This document shows, in pieces, positions 39,417 through 49,453 of a DNA stretch of 64,000 bases. Location of the stretch: the NCBI RefSeq assembly GCF_030065885.1, contig NZ_JASJCS010000007.1:46625-110624 (forward strand). Reading direction: 5' to 3'. Below the pieces are notes generated by a model. That model did not search any database and was not told the origin of the DNA. It saw only the letters and a list, made by a program, of their open reading frames with translations. Both the position numbers and the translations under genes were made by a program. How positions within the stretch are numbered: position 1 is the first letter of the stretch; every line of letters begins with the position of its first letter. This stretch comes from Ilumatobacter sp. (lineage in GTDB: Bacteria; Actinomycetota; Acidimicrobiia; Acidimicrobiales; Ilumatobacteraceae).

Positions 39417-41951
39417 TCAGTCGGCGGCGAGCGCCTCCTGCAGCGGCGCCGCGTTGCGCTCGCGCACGCCGGCGTTGACCCGCTGCCGCTCGAGCAGCTG
39501 CTCGAGCGTCTTGGTGGCCTGCTCGATCGGGTGCTCGGCGAAGAAGCCCTGCACGTCGACCACCTGTTCGGGCCGGTCGAGCAGCTTGATCGTCTCGATC
39601 ATGCGCGCGATCGTGTTGCGCGGGAACGCCTCGTTGGCGTCCGCCCAGTGCCGGCGGACGAACTGCCAGGCCTGCTCGCCGTGGCGACGATTGCCGATGC
39701 AAGCGCGCAGCAGGAACGGCGCGTTCTGCGTCTTCACCTCGTCGCTCATCGCGAGCTCGCACGTGCGTTCCATCAGCGTCGCGTCGTCGTACTCGGCCAG
39801 GACGTACAGGTGGCGGAGCTGCTCTTGGGGCGTTGCGCCGCTCCGCGACCGTTCGAGCATCCGTTCGTAGTCGGCCTCGTCGCCGATCGCCGCGACGACG
39901 GCGGTGGCTGCGGCCACCAGCTCGGCGTCGACCGAATCGGGGTCCGCTTCCCATGCGTCGTAGTACGCCCGCGCCCGCTGCTGCGCCGTCTCGTCACCGC
40001 CCTGGATCGCGATGACCGCGAGCAGCAGGCCGCGCAGCTTCCCGGTCAGGTCGGGCTCGCCGTCGACGGGCTCGCCGAGTGCCTCGAAGGCCGGCTGGGC
40101 GAGCTCGAGCACGCGCCGGCGGAAGCCTGCGACCGCTGCCTCGTTCTCGTCGAGCAGTCGCCGGACCCCGCGCAGCCCGATCGCGAGGGCCTGCCACACG
40201 CCGTAGTGGCGTTCGGCGCCGAAGCGCCCGACGAGCTCGACGAAGCCGGTGGCGTCGAGCGAGCCGGCGACGACCGCATTCCACGCGTCGTCGACGAGGT
40301 TGTACCGCTCGAGCGTCGTCAGGCCGGCGACGACCTCGGCGGTCAGCAGGTCGCGGAGCTCGTCCGAGTACGCCACGCGCACGAAGCCGTGGCCGCCGGC
40401 GTTGACGACGACCGGCCCGTCGCGGAGCGGCAGGCGCGCCTCGTCGCCGTCGAGCAGCACCGACTCGACGTGGTCGCCCTGCCGAACGCGCAGCGGCACC
40501 GCCCACAGCGCCGTCGACGCCTCCTCCTGATCGAACGAGAAGCGGCGTTGCGACAGCACCAGATCGCTGCCGTCGACCGACGCCGACACGAGCGGGTAGC
40601 CCGGCTGCCAGATCCAGGAGTCCATGATCCGGCGGACCGGCTGGCCCGAGGTGAACTCGATCGCGTCCCACAGGTCGTTGGTCTCGGTGTTCTTGTACGA
40701 GTGGGTGCGCAGGTAGTGGCCGACGCCTTCGCGGAAGACGTCCTCGCCGAGGTACTGCTCGAGCATGCGCAGGAGTGCGCCGCCCTTCTGGTACGTCAGC
40801 ACGTCGAACATGCCCTCACAATCGGCCGGCGACTTCACCTCGTACTCGACCGGGCGGGTCGCGGCGAGCGAGTCGGTCTCGAACGCCACACTGCGCTCGA
40901 GACCGAACGTGGTCCAGCGGTCCCACTCGGGCCGGAACGCGTCGCAGGCCGCGACCTCCATGAACGTCGCGAACGCCTCGTTCAGCCAGATGCCGTTCCA
41001 CCACCCCATCGTGACGAGGTCGCCGAACCACATGTGGGCGAGCTCGTGTGCGACGACGTCGGCGACCAGCTGGCGTTCGTTCTGGGTCGCGTTCGTGGGG
41101 TGGACCAGCAGGAGGTTCTCGCGGAAGGTGATGCAGCCCAGGTTCTCCATCGCGCCGGCCGCGAAGTCGGGCAGCGCGATCAGGTCGACCTTGTCGCTCG
41201 GGTAGGGGATCGCGTAGTAGTCCTGGAACCAGCGCAGGCAGAACGCAGCCACCTCGAGCCCGAACTCGGTCAGGTCGCCCTTGCCGGGCACGTGCACGAC
41301 GCGGATCGGCACGCCGTCGACGTCGAGCCAGTCGGTCGCCTCGAGCGGCCCGACCACGAACGCCACCAGGTACGAGCTCATCGGCATCGTGTCGGCGAAC
41401 CGCACGGCGACCTTGCCGTCGGGGCGTTCGGTGCGCTCGACCTCCTCGCCGTTGGAGACCGCGAGGTGGCCCGGTTCGACGACCAGCGTCACCCCGAACA
41501 CCGCCTTGAAGTCCGGCTCGTCCCACGACGGGAACGCGCGGCGGCAGTCGGTCGACTGCATCTGGGTCGTGGCGATGACCTGCTCGTGGCCGTCCTCGTC
41601 GCGGTAGGTGCTCCGGTACCAACCACGCAGCTGGTCGTTGAGCACGCCCCGGAACGACAACGACAGCACATGCTCGCCTGCCGCGAGACCAGGCGTCGCC
41701 ACGATGAGCCGCTCGGACGCCTCGTCGAGATCGAACGACGCCGGCTCGCCGTCGACCGCGCACGTGTCGATGCCGAGCTCGATCGCGTTCAACACCAGCA
41801 CGTCGGTCGCCTCGGACGTGAGCGAGATCTCGACCGAACCCGCGAACCCGGCCGCCTCGAGATCGGGTTCGAGCACCAGGTCGTAGCGGCTCGGCGTCGC
41901 ATGCCGGGGGAGCCGATGCGGGTCGAGTTCTCCAGCGAGCTGTTTGGTCAC
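39417..41951 (-). CDS. pepN: aminopeptidase N (M1 family)
   Basis: GAMENLGCITFRE, VAHELAHMWFGDLVTMGWWNGIWLNEAFATFME. Confidence 0.95.
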   Translation of the reverse strand: MTKQLAGELDPHRLPRHATPSRYDLVLEPDLEAAGFAGSVEISLTSEATDVLVLNAIELGIDTCAVDGEPASFDLDEASERLIVATPGLAAGEHVLSLSFRGVLNDQLRGWYRSTYRDEDGHEQVIATTQMQSTDCRRAFPSWDEPDFKAVFGVTLVVEPGHLAVSNGEEVERTERPDGKVAVRFADTMPMSSYLVAFVVGPLEATDWLDVDGVPIRVVHVPGKGDLTEFGLEVAAFCLRWFQDYYAIPYPSDKVDLIALPDFAAGAMENLGCITFRENLLLVHPTNATQNERQLVADVVAHELAHMWFGDLVTMGWWNGIWLNEAFATFMEVAACDAFRPEWDRWTTFGLERSVAFETDSLAATRPVEYEVKSPADCEGMFDVLTYQKGGALLRMLEQYLGEDVFREGVGHYLRTHSYKNTETNDLWDAIEFTSGQPVRRIMDSWIWQPGYPLVSASVDGSDLVLSQRRFSFDQEEASTALWAVPLRVRQGDHVESVLLDGDEARLPLRDGPVVVNAGGHGFVRVAYSDELRDLLTAEVVAGLTTLERYNLVDDAWNAVVAGSLDATGFVELVGRFGAERHYGVWQALAIGLRGVRRLLDENEAAVAGFRRRVLELAQPAFEALGEPVDGEPDLTGKLRGLLLAVIAIQGGDETAQQRARAYYDAWEADPDSVDAELVAAATAVVAAIGDEADYERMLERSRSGATPQEQLRHLYVLAEYDDATLMERTCELAMSDEVKTQNAPFLLRACIGNRRHGEQAWQFVRRHWADANEAFPRNTIARMIETIKLLDRPEQVVDVQGFFAEHPIEQATKTLEQLLERQRVNAGVRERNAAPLQEALAAD

Positions 41952-42067
41952 CCGGCGGATGGTACCGGCCCTCGGGGCCGCCGGCCTGCGGTCACCCGGG
42001 CTCGACTGCGCACCGTGGTCGTGGCGGGTCGCCGGTCGACGCTGCGCGCACGGTAGCGTGCCCGGCC

Positions 42068-43075
42068 GTGGATGCGTATCCCGCCCCCACGCTCTCCGAC
42101 GGCGCGCGTTTCGATGTCACCGGCATCGGCAATGCGCTCGTCGACGTGATCGCACACGCCTCCGACGAGTTCCTCGACGAACACGGGCTGACCAAGGGCT
42201 GGATGGACCTGATCGACACCGAGCGCGCCGTGTCGCTCTACAAGGCGCTCGGATCGGCGGTCGAGATGAGCGGCGGTTCGGCCGCCAACACCATGTGCGG
42301 GGTGGCGAGCTTCGGTGGGTCCGCCGCGTACGTCGGCAAGGTCACCGACGATGAGCTCGGAGCCGCTTTCGGCCACGACCTGCTCGCCGTCGGCGTGCAG
42401 TTCCGGCCCGGCGACGATCAGAACGACGTGCCCACCGGACGCAGCATCATCGTCGTCACGCCCGATGCCGAGCGGACGATGAACACGTTCCTCGGGGCGT
42501 CGAGCCTGCTCGGTATCAGCGACTGTGACGACGAGACCATCGCCGACTCGAAGGTGCTCTACATGGAGGGGTACCTGTACGACCGTGACGAGGCCAAGGC
42601 GGCGTTCCGCCATGCGTCCAAGGTGGCGCACGAGGCCGGACGGATGGTCTCGCTCACCCTCTCGGACTCGTTCTGCGTCGATCGTCATCGCGACGACTTC
42701 CGTTCGCTCGTCACCGACGAGGTCGACCTGCTCTTCGGGAACGATGCCGAGTTGATCGCGCTCTACGAGACCGAGACGTTCGACGACGCGGTCGCCGAGC
42801 TCCGCCAGCACTGCGAGTTCGCGGCCATCACGGTCGGCGCGAACGGCTCGATCATCATCACCGATCACGATCTCATCGAGATCCCCGCCGTTCCGGTCCG
42901 CAGGGTGATCGACACGACGGGGGCCGGCGACCTCTACGCCGCCGGGTTCCTGCACGGCCTGACCACCGGGCGGCCGCTCGACGAGTGCGGTCGGCTCGGA
43001 TCGATCGCTGCTGCCGAGGTGATCTCGCACGTCGGGCCGCGTCCGCTGGTCGAGCTGCGTACGCTGGTCGGGTGA
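42068..43075 (+). CDS. PfkB family sugar/adenosine kinase
   Basis: GIGNALVDVIAHASDEFL; MSGGSAANTMCGVASFGG; IDTTGAGDLYAAGFLHGLTTG. Confidence 0.88.
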   Translation: MDAYPAPTLSDGARFDVTGIGNALVDVIAHASDEFLDEHGLTKGWMDLIDTERAVSLYKALGSAVEMSGGSAANTMCGVASFGGSAAYVGKVTDDELGAAFGHDLLAVGVQFRPGDDQNDVPTGRSIIVVTPDAERTMNTFLGASSLLGISDCDDETIADSKVLYMEGYLYDRDEAKAAFRHASKVAHEAGRMVSLTLSDSFCVDRHRDDFRSLVTDEVDLLFGNDAELIALYETETFDDAVAELRQHCEFAAITVGANGSIIITDHDLIEIPAVPVRRVIDTTGAGDLYAAGFLHGLTTGRPLDECGRLGSIAAAEVISHVGPRPLVELRTLVG

Positions 43076-43311
43076 GCAGCGGCCGCGGCCGCGGGTGATC
43101 GGCTCGGGATCGATATCGCTACTGCCGCAGTGGCGTCGCACGTCGGCAGCGGCGTCCGCTGGTCGAGCTGCGTACGCTGGTCGCGTGAACAGCGGCGGCC
43201 GTTCGACCGGTCCGGTCGGCTCGGATCGATCGCTCCTGCCGCGGTGATCTCGCACGTCGGCAGCGGCGTCCGCTGGTCGAGCTGCGTACGCTGGTCGCGT
43301 GAACAGCGACG
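42974..43311 (+). repeat. three diverged tandem copies (~113-117 bp) of the adenosine-kinase-like gene 3' end
   Basis: CGTCCGCTGGTCGAGCTGCGTACGCTGGTCG(G/C)GTGA(G/A)CAGCG recurs at 43040, 43153 and 43267; the preceding TCGGCTCGG(G)ATCGAT block recurs at 42991, 43099 and 43216. Confidence 0.92.
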
Positions 43312-44894
43312 ACCTCCGCTCCACCGCTGGACGCTGGCTGGCGGCCGAACCCGACGACGACATCCGAACCGAGCTGCAGGCGCTCATCGACGGCGACGCC
43401 GACGAGCTCGCTGCGCGCTTCGCGGACCGGCTCCAATTCGGCACCGCCGGCCTGCGGGCCGCCGTTGGCGCCGGGCCGCTGCGCATGAACCGGCTGGTCG
43501 TACGGCAAGCCGCCGCCGGGCTCGCGCAGTACCTGCTCGACACCGACCCGCTGGCTCGCGAGCGTGGCGTCGTCGTCGGCTACGACGCCCGGCGCAAGAG
43601 CGACGTGTTCGCCGCCGACACGGCGCGGGTCATGGCCGCGGTCGGCATCCCGGCCCGCCTGTTCGACCAGCAGGTGCCGACGCCGGTGCTGGCGTGGTCG
43701 ATCACCCACCTCGGCTGCGCGGCGGGCGTCGTGGTCACCGCCTCGCACAACCCACCCGCCGACAACGGCTACAAGGTCTACCTCGGCGACGGCGCCCAGA
43801 TCGTCCCGCCGCACGACGTCGGCATCTCGGCGTGCATCGGCCGCGTCGACGCCACCTCGGTGCCGCTCGCTCCCGACGACGATCCGTTGATCAGCACCGT
43901 CGGCGACGAGCTGGTCGACGCCTACATCGCCTCGGTGCCCGCCGTGCGGCGTCGACCCGACGTCGCCGGCGTGCCCGTGGCATACACCGCCATGCACGGG
44001 GTCGGCGGCGAGACCGTGCTCCGGGCGTTCGAGGCGGCCGGCCTGCCGGCACCCGCCGTCGTCGCCGAGCAGTTCGAGCCCGACGGCTCGTTCCCGACGG
44101 TGTCGTTCCCGAACCCCGAGGAACCGGGTGCGATGGACCTGCTGATGAGCGTGGCGCAGTCGTCCGGTGCACATGCCGCACTCGCCAACGACCCCGACGC
44201 CGACCGGCTCGGCGTGGCCATCCCCCAGGCGGACGGGTCGTGGCGACGGCTCGGGGGTGACGAGATCGGCTGGCTGTTCGCCGACTACCTGCTCGGCAGC
44301 GACACCGGCGCCGATCGACTGGTCGTCACCACGCTCGTGTCGTCCTCGTTGCTCGGCAAGATGGCGGCCGCCCACGGTGTCCACGCCGCCGAGACGTTCA
44401 CGGGCTTCAAGTGGATCGCGCGGGCGGTGCACGAGCATCCCGACCTGCGGTTCGTCATGGGCTACGAACAAGCGCTCGGCTACCTCGTGGCCGCTGCGCC
44501 GCTCGACAAGGACGGCATCACCGCCGCCGTGCTCTTCGCCGAGATGGCCGCCGTCGCGGCTGCCGAGGGGAGGACGATGCAGGACTGGCTCGACGACCTC
44601 GCTTCCCGCTTCGGCCGTCACGTGCTCGCTGACGCCGCGGTCCGCATGCAGCCGGCCGACGCGGCGGCCAAGGTGGCCGCGCTGCGGGCGGCGCCGCCGG
44701 CGGCGATCGGCGGTCGTGCCGTGGTGGCGACCGACGAGTACCCCGAGGCCGACCTCGTCCGCTTCGAGCTCGAGGGCGGCGTCCGGGTGCAGATCCGACC
44801 GAGCGGTACCGAGCCCAAGGTGAAGCTCTACGGAGAGGCGGTCGACGAGGACCCGAAACCGTTCGTCGACGCCCTCGCTGCGCTGCTCGCGTGA
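43299..44894 (+). CDS. phosphoglucomutase/phosphomannomutase family
   Basis: GTAGLRAAVGAGPLRMNRL; GVVVTASHNPPADNGYKVY; NDPDADRLGVA; RPSGTEPKVKLY. Confidence 0.93.
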   Translation: MNSDDLRSTAGRWLAAEPDDDIRTELQALIDGDADELAARFADRLQFGTAGLRAAVGAGPLRMNRLVVRQAAAGLAQYLLDTDPLARERGVVVGYDARRKSDVFAADTARVMAAVGIPARLFDQQVPTPVLAWSITHLGCAAGVVVTASHNPPADNGYKVYLGDGAQIVPPHDVGISACIGRVDATSVPLAPDDDPLISTVGDELVDAYIASVPAVRRRPDVAGVPVAYTAMHGVGGETVLRAFEAAGLPAPAVVAEQFEPDGSFPTVSFPNPEEPGAMDLLMSVAQSSGAHAALANDPDADRLGVAIPQADGSWRRLGGDEIGWLFADYLLGSDTGADRLVVTTLVSSSLLGKMAAAHGVHAAETFTGFKWIARAVHEHPDLRFVMGYEQALGYLVAAAPLDKDGITAAVLFAEMAAVAAAEGRTMQDWLDDLASRFGRHVLADAAVRMQPADAAAKVAALRAAPPAAIGGRAVVATDEYPEADLVRFELEGGVRVQIRPSGTEPKVKLYGEAVDEDPKPFVDALAALLA

Positions 44895-44900
44895 TCCGGG

Positions 44901-46511
44901 TCAGGTCGCTGCGCGCGGCCGGAACAGAGCGAAGCTCGCGTTCTCCCAGACCAGTCGGTAGCGATCGGGTTCGGCCATCAGCTCCTCGTTGAGGTCGGTG
45001 CCCCACTCGGTGACGATCAGCGCCACCGGGACGTCGCGCGGTAGCGGCCGGTAGTCGTCGACCTGGATCGAGAGCCGATCGGTCTCGAGCGTCATCGCCC
45101 TCGCCTTGGGCGCAGCGACGACCTCGTCGGGCCCCGTCAGCTGCTCGACGGCGCCGAACATCGCCTGCGCCTCGGGGTGCGTCGGGCCCCACTCGACCGC
45201 GCCGAGGTCGGCGAACTCGCTCGCCCGGTCGACACGGACGTTCGCGTTCGCGATGTTCCCGGCGGCGATCGCCGCGAGCAGCAGCGCGGTCGCGAGGGGA
45301 GGCATCCATGACCGGCCGCGCCACGCGACCAGCGTCGAGACGGCCACCAGCCCGAGGAGCAGCAGGATCGGCGCAACCGTGGCGACGTAGCGGTTGAGTG
45401 CGCCGCGGAAGCTCGCGCCGATGACGAACGCGCCGAGGGCATACGCGACCAGGTGGACATCGCGGGCGCGGAACTTCGTGACCGCCAGCACCATGCCGGC
45501 CAGTGCGGCAGCCAGGTAGACACCGATGACGAACCAGCCGAGCCACTCGACTCCGAACACGTCGGGGCTCGCCTCCCACTGGCGCTTGAGACCCGAGACC
45601 TCGGCGAGATGCTCGACGTGGTGGCGGCGGAACTTCCACACGTTGCCCACGCCGGTGCCGCTGTACTGCGGGATCAGGGTGCTCGGCAGGATCGCCTGGA
45701 GCAGGCCGACCGACGCCAGCGCCGCGAGATGGGGCGTCAGCAGGCGGAGGCCGAGTGCGGTCCAGTCGGCCTGCTCCCGCAGTTCGCGCCGGTGTGCGAC
45801 CAGGGCGGCGAGCTGGGCGGCCGCGATGCCGGCGATCATCGCCAGACCCTCACGGCGGACCGAGAACGCGGCGGCGGCGCCGATACCGAGCAGGACGAGC
45901 GGAGCGAGCGCGGCCGCTGTGTTCGTGTACAGGTCCCGCTCGGCCACCCGGTCGAGGGCGACCAGCATCACGCCTGTGATCGCGAGGAACGGCCACTCGG
46001 ACTGGATCAGCTCGGTCCAACTCAGGAGCAGCGGCGTCAGGGTCACGGCGACGACGCCGACGAGAGCCGGTGTGGTGCCGAGCCGTGGACGGGCGAGTGC
46101 GAACCAGCAGCAGGCGAAGACGACCGAGCAGAGCACCGGCACGATCGTCAGCTGGTCGACGTCGGGTCCGACGATGGCGACGACCGGTGCCAGCAGCATC
46201 GGGAAGCCCCACGGGTAGAGCGGGGGGCTGAACGGCGCACCGGACGACGAATCGACGGTGAAGCGGTTCTCGTCGGTCACCCGGCCGGGGTCGCCGTCGA
46301 GCAGGCTCTCGGCCTGCCGGATGTAGAGCGCCCAGTCGTCGCCCCACCAGTGGCCCGAGCGATGAGACGAGTACATGATGGCCACCATCGCCCCGACGAC
46401 GACGGCGAGCAGGGCGCCCCGCCACGGGAAGCGGCGAGCCGCGTGCGGCGGAGGCGCCGGGGCGACGCCGAGATCAGACGCCGCTACCGAACTGTCGATC
46501 GCCTGCATCAC
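44901..46511 (-). CDS. multi-pass membrane protein, GT-C glycosyltransferase-like
   Basis: ORF 536 aa, about 10 hydrophobic segments, GHWWGDDWALYIRQAESLLDG in the first loop. Confidence 0.7.
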   Translation of the reverse strand: MMQAIDSSVAASDLGVAPAPPPHAARRFPWRGALLAVVVGAMVAIMYSSHRSGHWWGDDWALYIRQAESLLDGDPGRVTDENRFTVDSSSGAPFSPPLYPWGFPMLLAPVVAIVGPDVDQLTIVPVLCSVVFACCWFALARPRLGTTPALVGVVAVTLTPLLLSWTELIQSEWPFLAITGVMLVALDRVAERDLYTNTAAALAPLVLLGIGAAAAFSVRREGLAMIAGIAAAQLAALVAHRRELREQADWTALGLRLLTPHLAALASVGLLQAILPSTLIPQYSGTGVGNVWKFRRHHVEHLAEVSGLKRQWEASPDVFGVEWLGWFVIGVYLAAALAGMVLAVTKFRARDVHLVAYALGAFVIGASFRGALNRYVATVAPILLLLGLVAVSTLVAWRGRSWMPPLATALLLAAIAAGNIANANVRVDRASEFADLGAVEWGPTHPEAQAMFGAVEQLTGPDEVVAAPKARAMTLETDRLSIQVDDYRPLPRDVPVALIVTEWGTDLNEELMAEPDRYRLVWENASFALFRPRAAT

Positions 46512-47109
46512 CCAACCCGGGCACGATGAATGCGGTGTCGTTCAGGTGGTCGTCGACGGCGGCCGTGTACACGTGCAGCTCGAGGCCTTCGTCGCGGAGC
46601 CGCTGGATGCCCTCGGGCGCGGCGAGAGCACAGACGACGGTGATCGGTGTCGGCGCGTCGCGGGCCACCAACAGCTCGACGGTGTGGACCAGCGAGCCCC
46701 CGGTGGCCAGCATCGGGTCGATCACGATGACGGGTCGACCGGCCAGCGTCTCGGGCAGCTTGTTGACGTACGGGTGCGGCTGGAACGTGGCCTCGTCGCG
46801 GGAGATCCCGATGAAGCCGACGTCGGCGATGGGCATCAGTTCCTGCGCGGGGTGCACGAAGCCGAGGCCGGCACGCAACACCGGCACGATCACGGGCTGT
46901 ACCGCCAGCCGCCGCGCCGGGGCCGTGGTCAGCGGCGTCTCGACCGTGCCGTCGATCGTTGGCAACGACTTGGTCGCCTCGGCGAGGAGCAGCGTGCCGA
47001 TGCGCTCGAGGTTGTTGCGGAACAGCGGGTTCGGCGTGTCCCGGTCCCTGATCCTCGCGAGGGAGTCAGCGACGAGCGGGTGGTCGACGAGGGTGACGGT
47101 GACGGACAT
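46474..47109 (-). CDS. upp: uracil phosphoribosyltransferase
   Basis: VTLVDHPLVADSLARIRD; VPVLRAGLGFVHPAQELMP; VIVIDPMLATGGSLVHTVELL; FIVPGLGDAGDRQFG. Confidence 0.95.
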   Translation of the reverse strand: MSVTVTLVDHPLVADSLARIRDRDTPNPLFRNNLERIGTLLLAEATKSLPTIDGTVETPLTTAPARRLAVQPVIVPVLRAGLGFVHPAQELMPIADVGFIGISRDEATFQPHPYVNKLPETLAGRPVIVIDPMLATGGSLVHTVELLVARDAPTPITVVCALAAPEGIQRLRDEGLELHVYTAAVDDHLNDTAFIVPGLGDAGDRQFGSGV

Positions 47110-47283
47110 GTGTGCTCCGGCGTTCAGGTGGGTGGCTCGGCGCCCGGTCGTGCGACTGCCAGGGAGCCGGCCGGTGATGGGGTTCGGGGGCGCAGCTCCC
47201 GGGGTGGGGCGACGAGCGGGTGGTCGACGGGGGTGACGGTGACGGACATGTGTGCTCCGGCGTTCAGGTGGGCGGCTCGGCGC
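47069..47283. repeat. duplicated upp start region (75 bp, displacement 140 bp)
   Basis: 47069-47143 and 47209-47283 match 73/75 (GCGACGAGCGGGTGGTCGAC...GACGGACATGTGTGCTCCGGCGTTCAGGTGG...). Confidence 0.93.
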
Positions 47284-47316
47284 GCAGGTGGTCGCCCGCG
47301 GCGGGGTTCGTCTGCA

Positions 47317-48396
47317 TCAACCCGCTCCCATCGAGGCCTCGGCGTTGAGCAGCGCGTAGCGGGGCTTGATGAACCCGTTGATGATCTTCAGCCGCTCGGG
47401 GAACGGCGCGAACGCCGACTTCATGGCGTTGATCGTGAGCCACTCGAGGTCGGCGAGATCCCAGCCGAACGCATCGTGGAGCTGGAGCATCTCCCTGGTC
47501 ATCGACGTGTCGCTCATCAACCGGTTGTCGGTGTTGAGCGTCACTCGGAACCGCAGCCGGCGCAGCAGACCGATGGGATGGTCGGCGATCGAGGCGCAGA
47601 CGCCGGTGTTGACGTTGGACGTCGGGCAGAGCTCGAGACAGATCCTCCGGTCGCGGACGTACGACGCCAGCCTGCCGAGCTGCTCGTCGCCCTCGGGGCC
47701 GGTGATGTCGTCGACGACGCGAACCCCGTGACCGAGGCGGGCTGCGCCGCAGTACTGGAGCGCCTCCCAGATCGACGGCAGCCCGAACGCCTCGCCGGCA
47801 TGGATCGTGGAGTGGAAGTTCTCGCGCATCACGTACTGGAACGCATCGAGGTGCCGCGACGGCGGGTAGCCGGCCTCGGCGCCCGCGATGTCGAAGCCGA
47901 CGACCCCGCGATCGCGGTTGGCGACCGCCAGCTCGGCGATCTCACGGCTGTGGGCGGCGGTCCGCATCGCAGAACAGATCGTGTAGATCGTGAGATCGGT
48001 GCCGTTCGAGCCGCGTTCGAACCCGGCGAGCACCGCATCGAGCACCTCTTGGAGCTCGAGCCCGCCCTCCATGTGCAGCTCGGGAGCGAAGCGCACCTCG
48101 GCGTAGACGACGCCGTCGTTCGCGAGGTCCTCGGCGCATTCGAACGCCACACGCTCGACGGCGTCGCGCTGTTGCATGACCCCGACGGTGTGGGCGAAGG
48201 TCTCGAGGTACAGCACGAGGTCGTTGCGCTTGGCGCCCCGGTTGAACCATGTGCTCAGCTCGCCGATGTCGGTGGTCGGCAGCCTGTCGTACCCGTACTC
48301 GGCCGCCAGCTCGACGACCGAGGACGGTCGCACGCCGCCGTCGAGGTGGTCGTGGAGCAGCACCTTGGGAGCCCGCTCGATCAGGCCGCGGATCAT
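47317..48396 (-). CDS. adenosine deaminase
   Basis: ATG 48396; [70 protein letters not shown]. Confidence 0.94.
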   Translation of the reverse strand: MIRGLIERAPKVLLHDHLDGGVRPSSVVELAAEYGYDRLPTTDIGELSTWFNRGAKRNDLVLYLETFAHTVGVMQQRDAVERVAFECAEDLANDGVVYAEVRFAPELHMEGGLELQEVLDAVLAGFERGSNGTDLTIYTICSAMRTAAHSREIAELAVANRDRGVVGFDIAGAEAGYPPSRHLDAFQYVMRENFHSTIHAGEAFGLPSIWEALQYCGAARLGHGVRVVDDITGPEGDEQLGRLASYVRDRRICLELCPTSNVNTGVCASIADHPIGLLRRLRFRVTLNTDNRLMSDTSMTREMLQLHDAFGWDLADLEWLTINAMKSAFAPFPERLKIINGFIKPRYALLNAEASMGAG

Positions 48397-48454
48397 GCGG
48401 ACACCGTACCGAGTCCCGAGCGCCGGAGTCGCTGCCGCGTCGGTGCCGGTGGGG

Positions 48455-49324
48455 TCATGCGGCAACCGTAGCGAGGCGCCGAAGCGGCATGTCGGCGGGG
48501 CGCTGCAGCCAGTTCCACGCGGGGTAGTCGGCGGCGGCGGAGATGCAGTGCACGGTGTACGCGTGCCGGCTGTGCGCCGACCGGTTCGCGCCGCTCCAGT
48601 GCGGGAGCTGCCCATCGAGCACGACCATCGTGCCGGCCGGCACCTCGAGCGGCACGAGGTCGTCCGGCGGCGTGGGGAGGGGTGTCGGGTCGAGGGTCTC
48701 GATGACGGTGCCGTCCTCGTCGGTCATCGCACCGGTGCGCTTGAAGAGCTGGCGCAGTCCGGTCCTGTGCCCGCCGGGCGCCGCCCAGAGGCAGCCGTTC
48801 TCGAGCGTCGCGTCCTCGATGGCGAACCAGAACCCCGTCACGCTGATGGGCTCGGTGTACAGGAACGTCGCATCCTGGTGGCACGTCACCTCGCCGCCGA
48901 TCGACGGTTGCTTGAAGATGTACATGCTCTGCAGCGCCAAGGCGTCCACGAGGCCGATGTCGGCCGCCACCTCGGCCAGCCGGGACGTGTACGTGAATCG
49001 CTCGAACACCGGGTCGAGATCGTGCATCGCGTGGCCGATCTTGTTGATGCTGAGCTCTTTCGGCTGCCGCAGCTGGCCGTCGGGTCCGAAGGCCTCCTCC
49101 TCGAAGAAGCACCAGACGATGCCCCCGCTCGCGAGGAACTCGGCGTTGCGCGGTGACTCGTCCTCGATCGTGGTGAACGCGGTTCGGGTCTCGCTCGGCT
49201 GCCAGTCGTCGACGATCTCGATCGCGCGTGCCCGCAGCGCCGCGCAAGCGTCGCTTTCGACGAATTCCTCCAGCACGAGGAACCCGTCGCGACGGAAGCT
49301 CTCGATCTGCTCGGGGCTCAGCAC
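48455..49324 (-). CDS. phytanoyl-CoA dioxygenase (PhyH) family protein
   Basis: GTG 49324; [25 protein letters not shown] (HxD); [23 protein letters not shown]. Confidence 0.88.
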   Translation of the reverse strand: MLSPEQIESFRRDGFLVLEEFVESDACAALRARAIEIVDDWQPSETRTAFTTIEDESPRNAEFLASGGIVWCFFEEEAFGPDGQLRQPKELSINKIGHAMHDLDPVFERFTYTSRLAEVAADIGLVDALALQSMYIFKQPSIGGEVTCHQDATFLYTEPISVTGFWFAIEDATLENGCLWAAPGGHRTGLRQLFKRTGAMTDEDGTVIETLDPTPLPTPPDDLVPLEVPAGTMVVLDGQLPHWSGANRSAHSRHAYTVHCISAAADYPAWNWLQRPADMPLRRLATVAA

Positions 49325-49453
49325 CGCGCCAGCGTAGGCCGTACGACCCGGCCCGGACTCAGCCGCCGATTGCGGCACGCGGCCGGGTGTCGCCGGCGAC
49401 GCGGCCGGCGTTCGCGGTCGGAACCGCCAGGCACCTGACGCGGCGCGGCCGCG

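Noticed and set aside
39216-42056. 946 aa plus-strand ORF
   Set aside because: Antisense to pepN (intact M1 aminopeptidase); low-complexity Arg/Asp/Val composition typical of shadow ORFs.
43130-44260. Plus-strand ORF with a repeated peptide SHVGSGVRWSSCVRWSREQRRP
   Set aside because: Looks like a repeat protein, but the repeat is a by-product of the DNA tandem duplication and the rest is an alternate frame of the phosphohexomutase.
46375-48471. 698 aa plus-strand ORF
   Set aside because: Antisense to upp and adenosine deaminase; composition typical of a shadow ORF.
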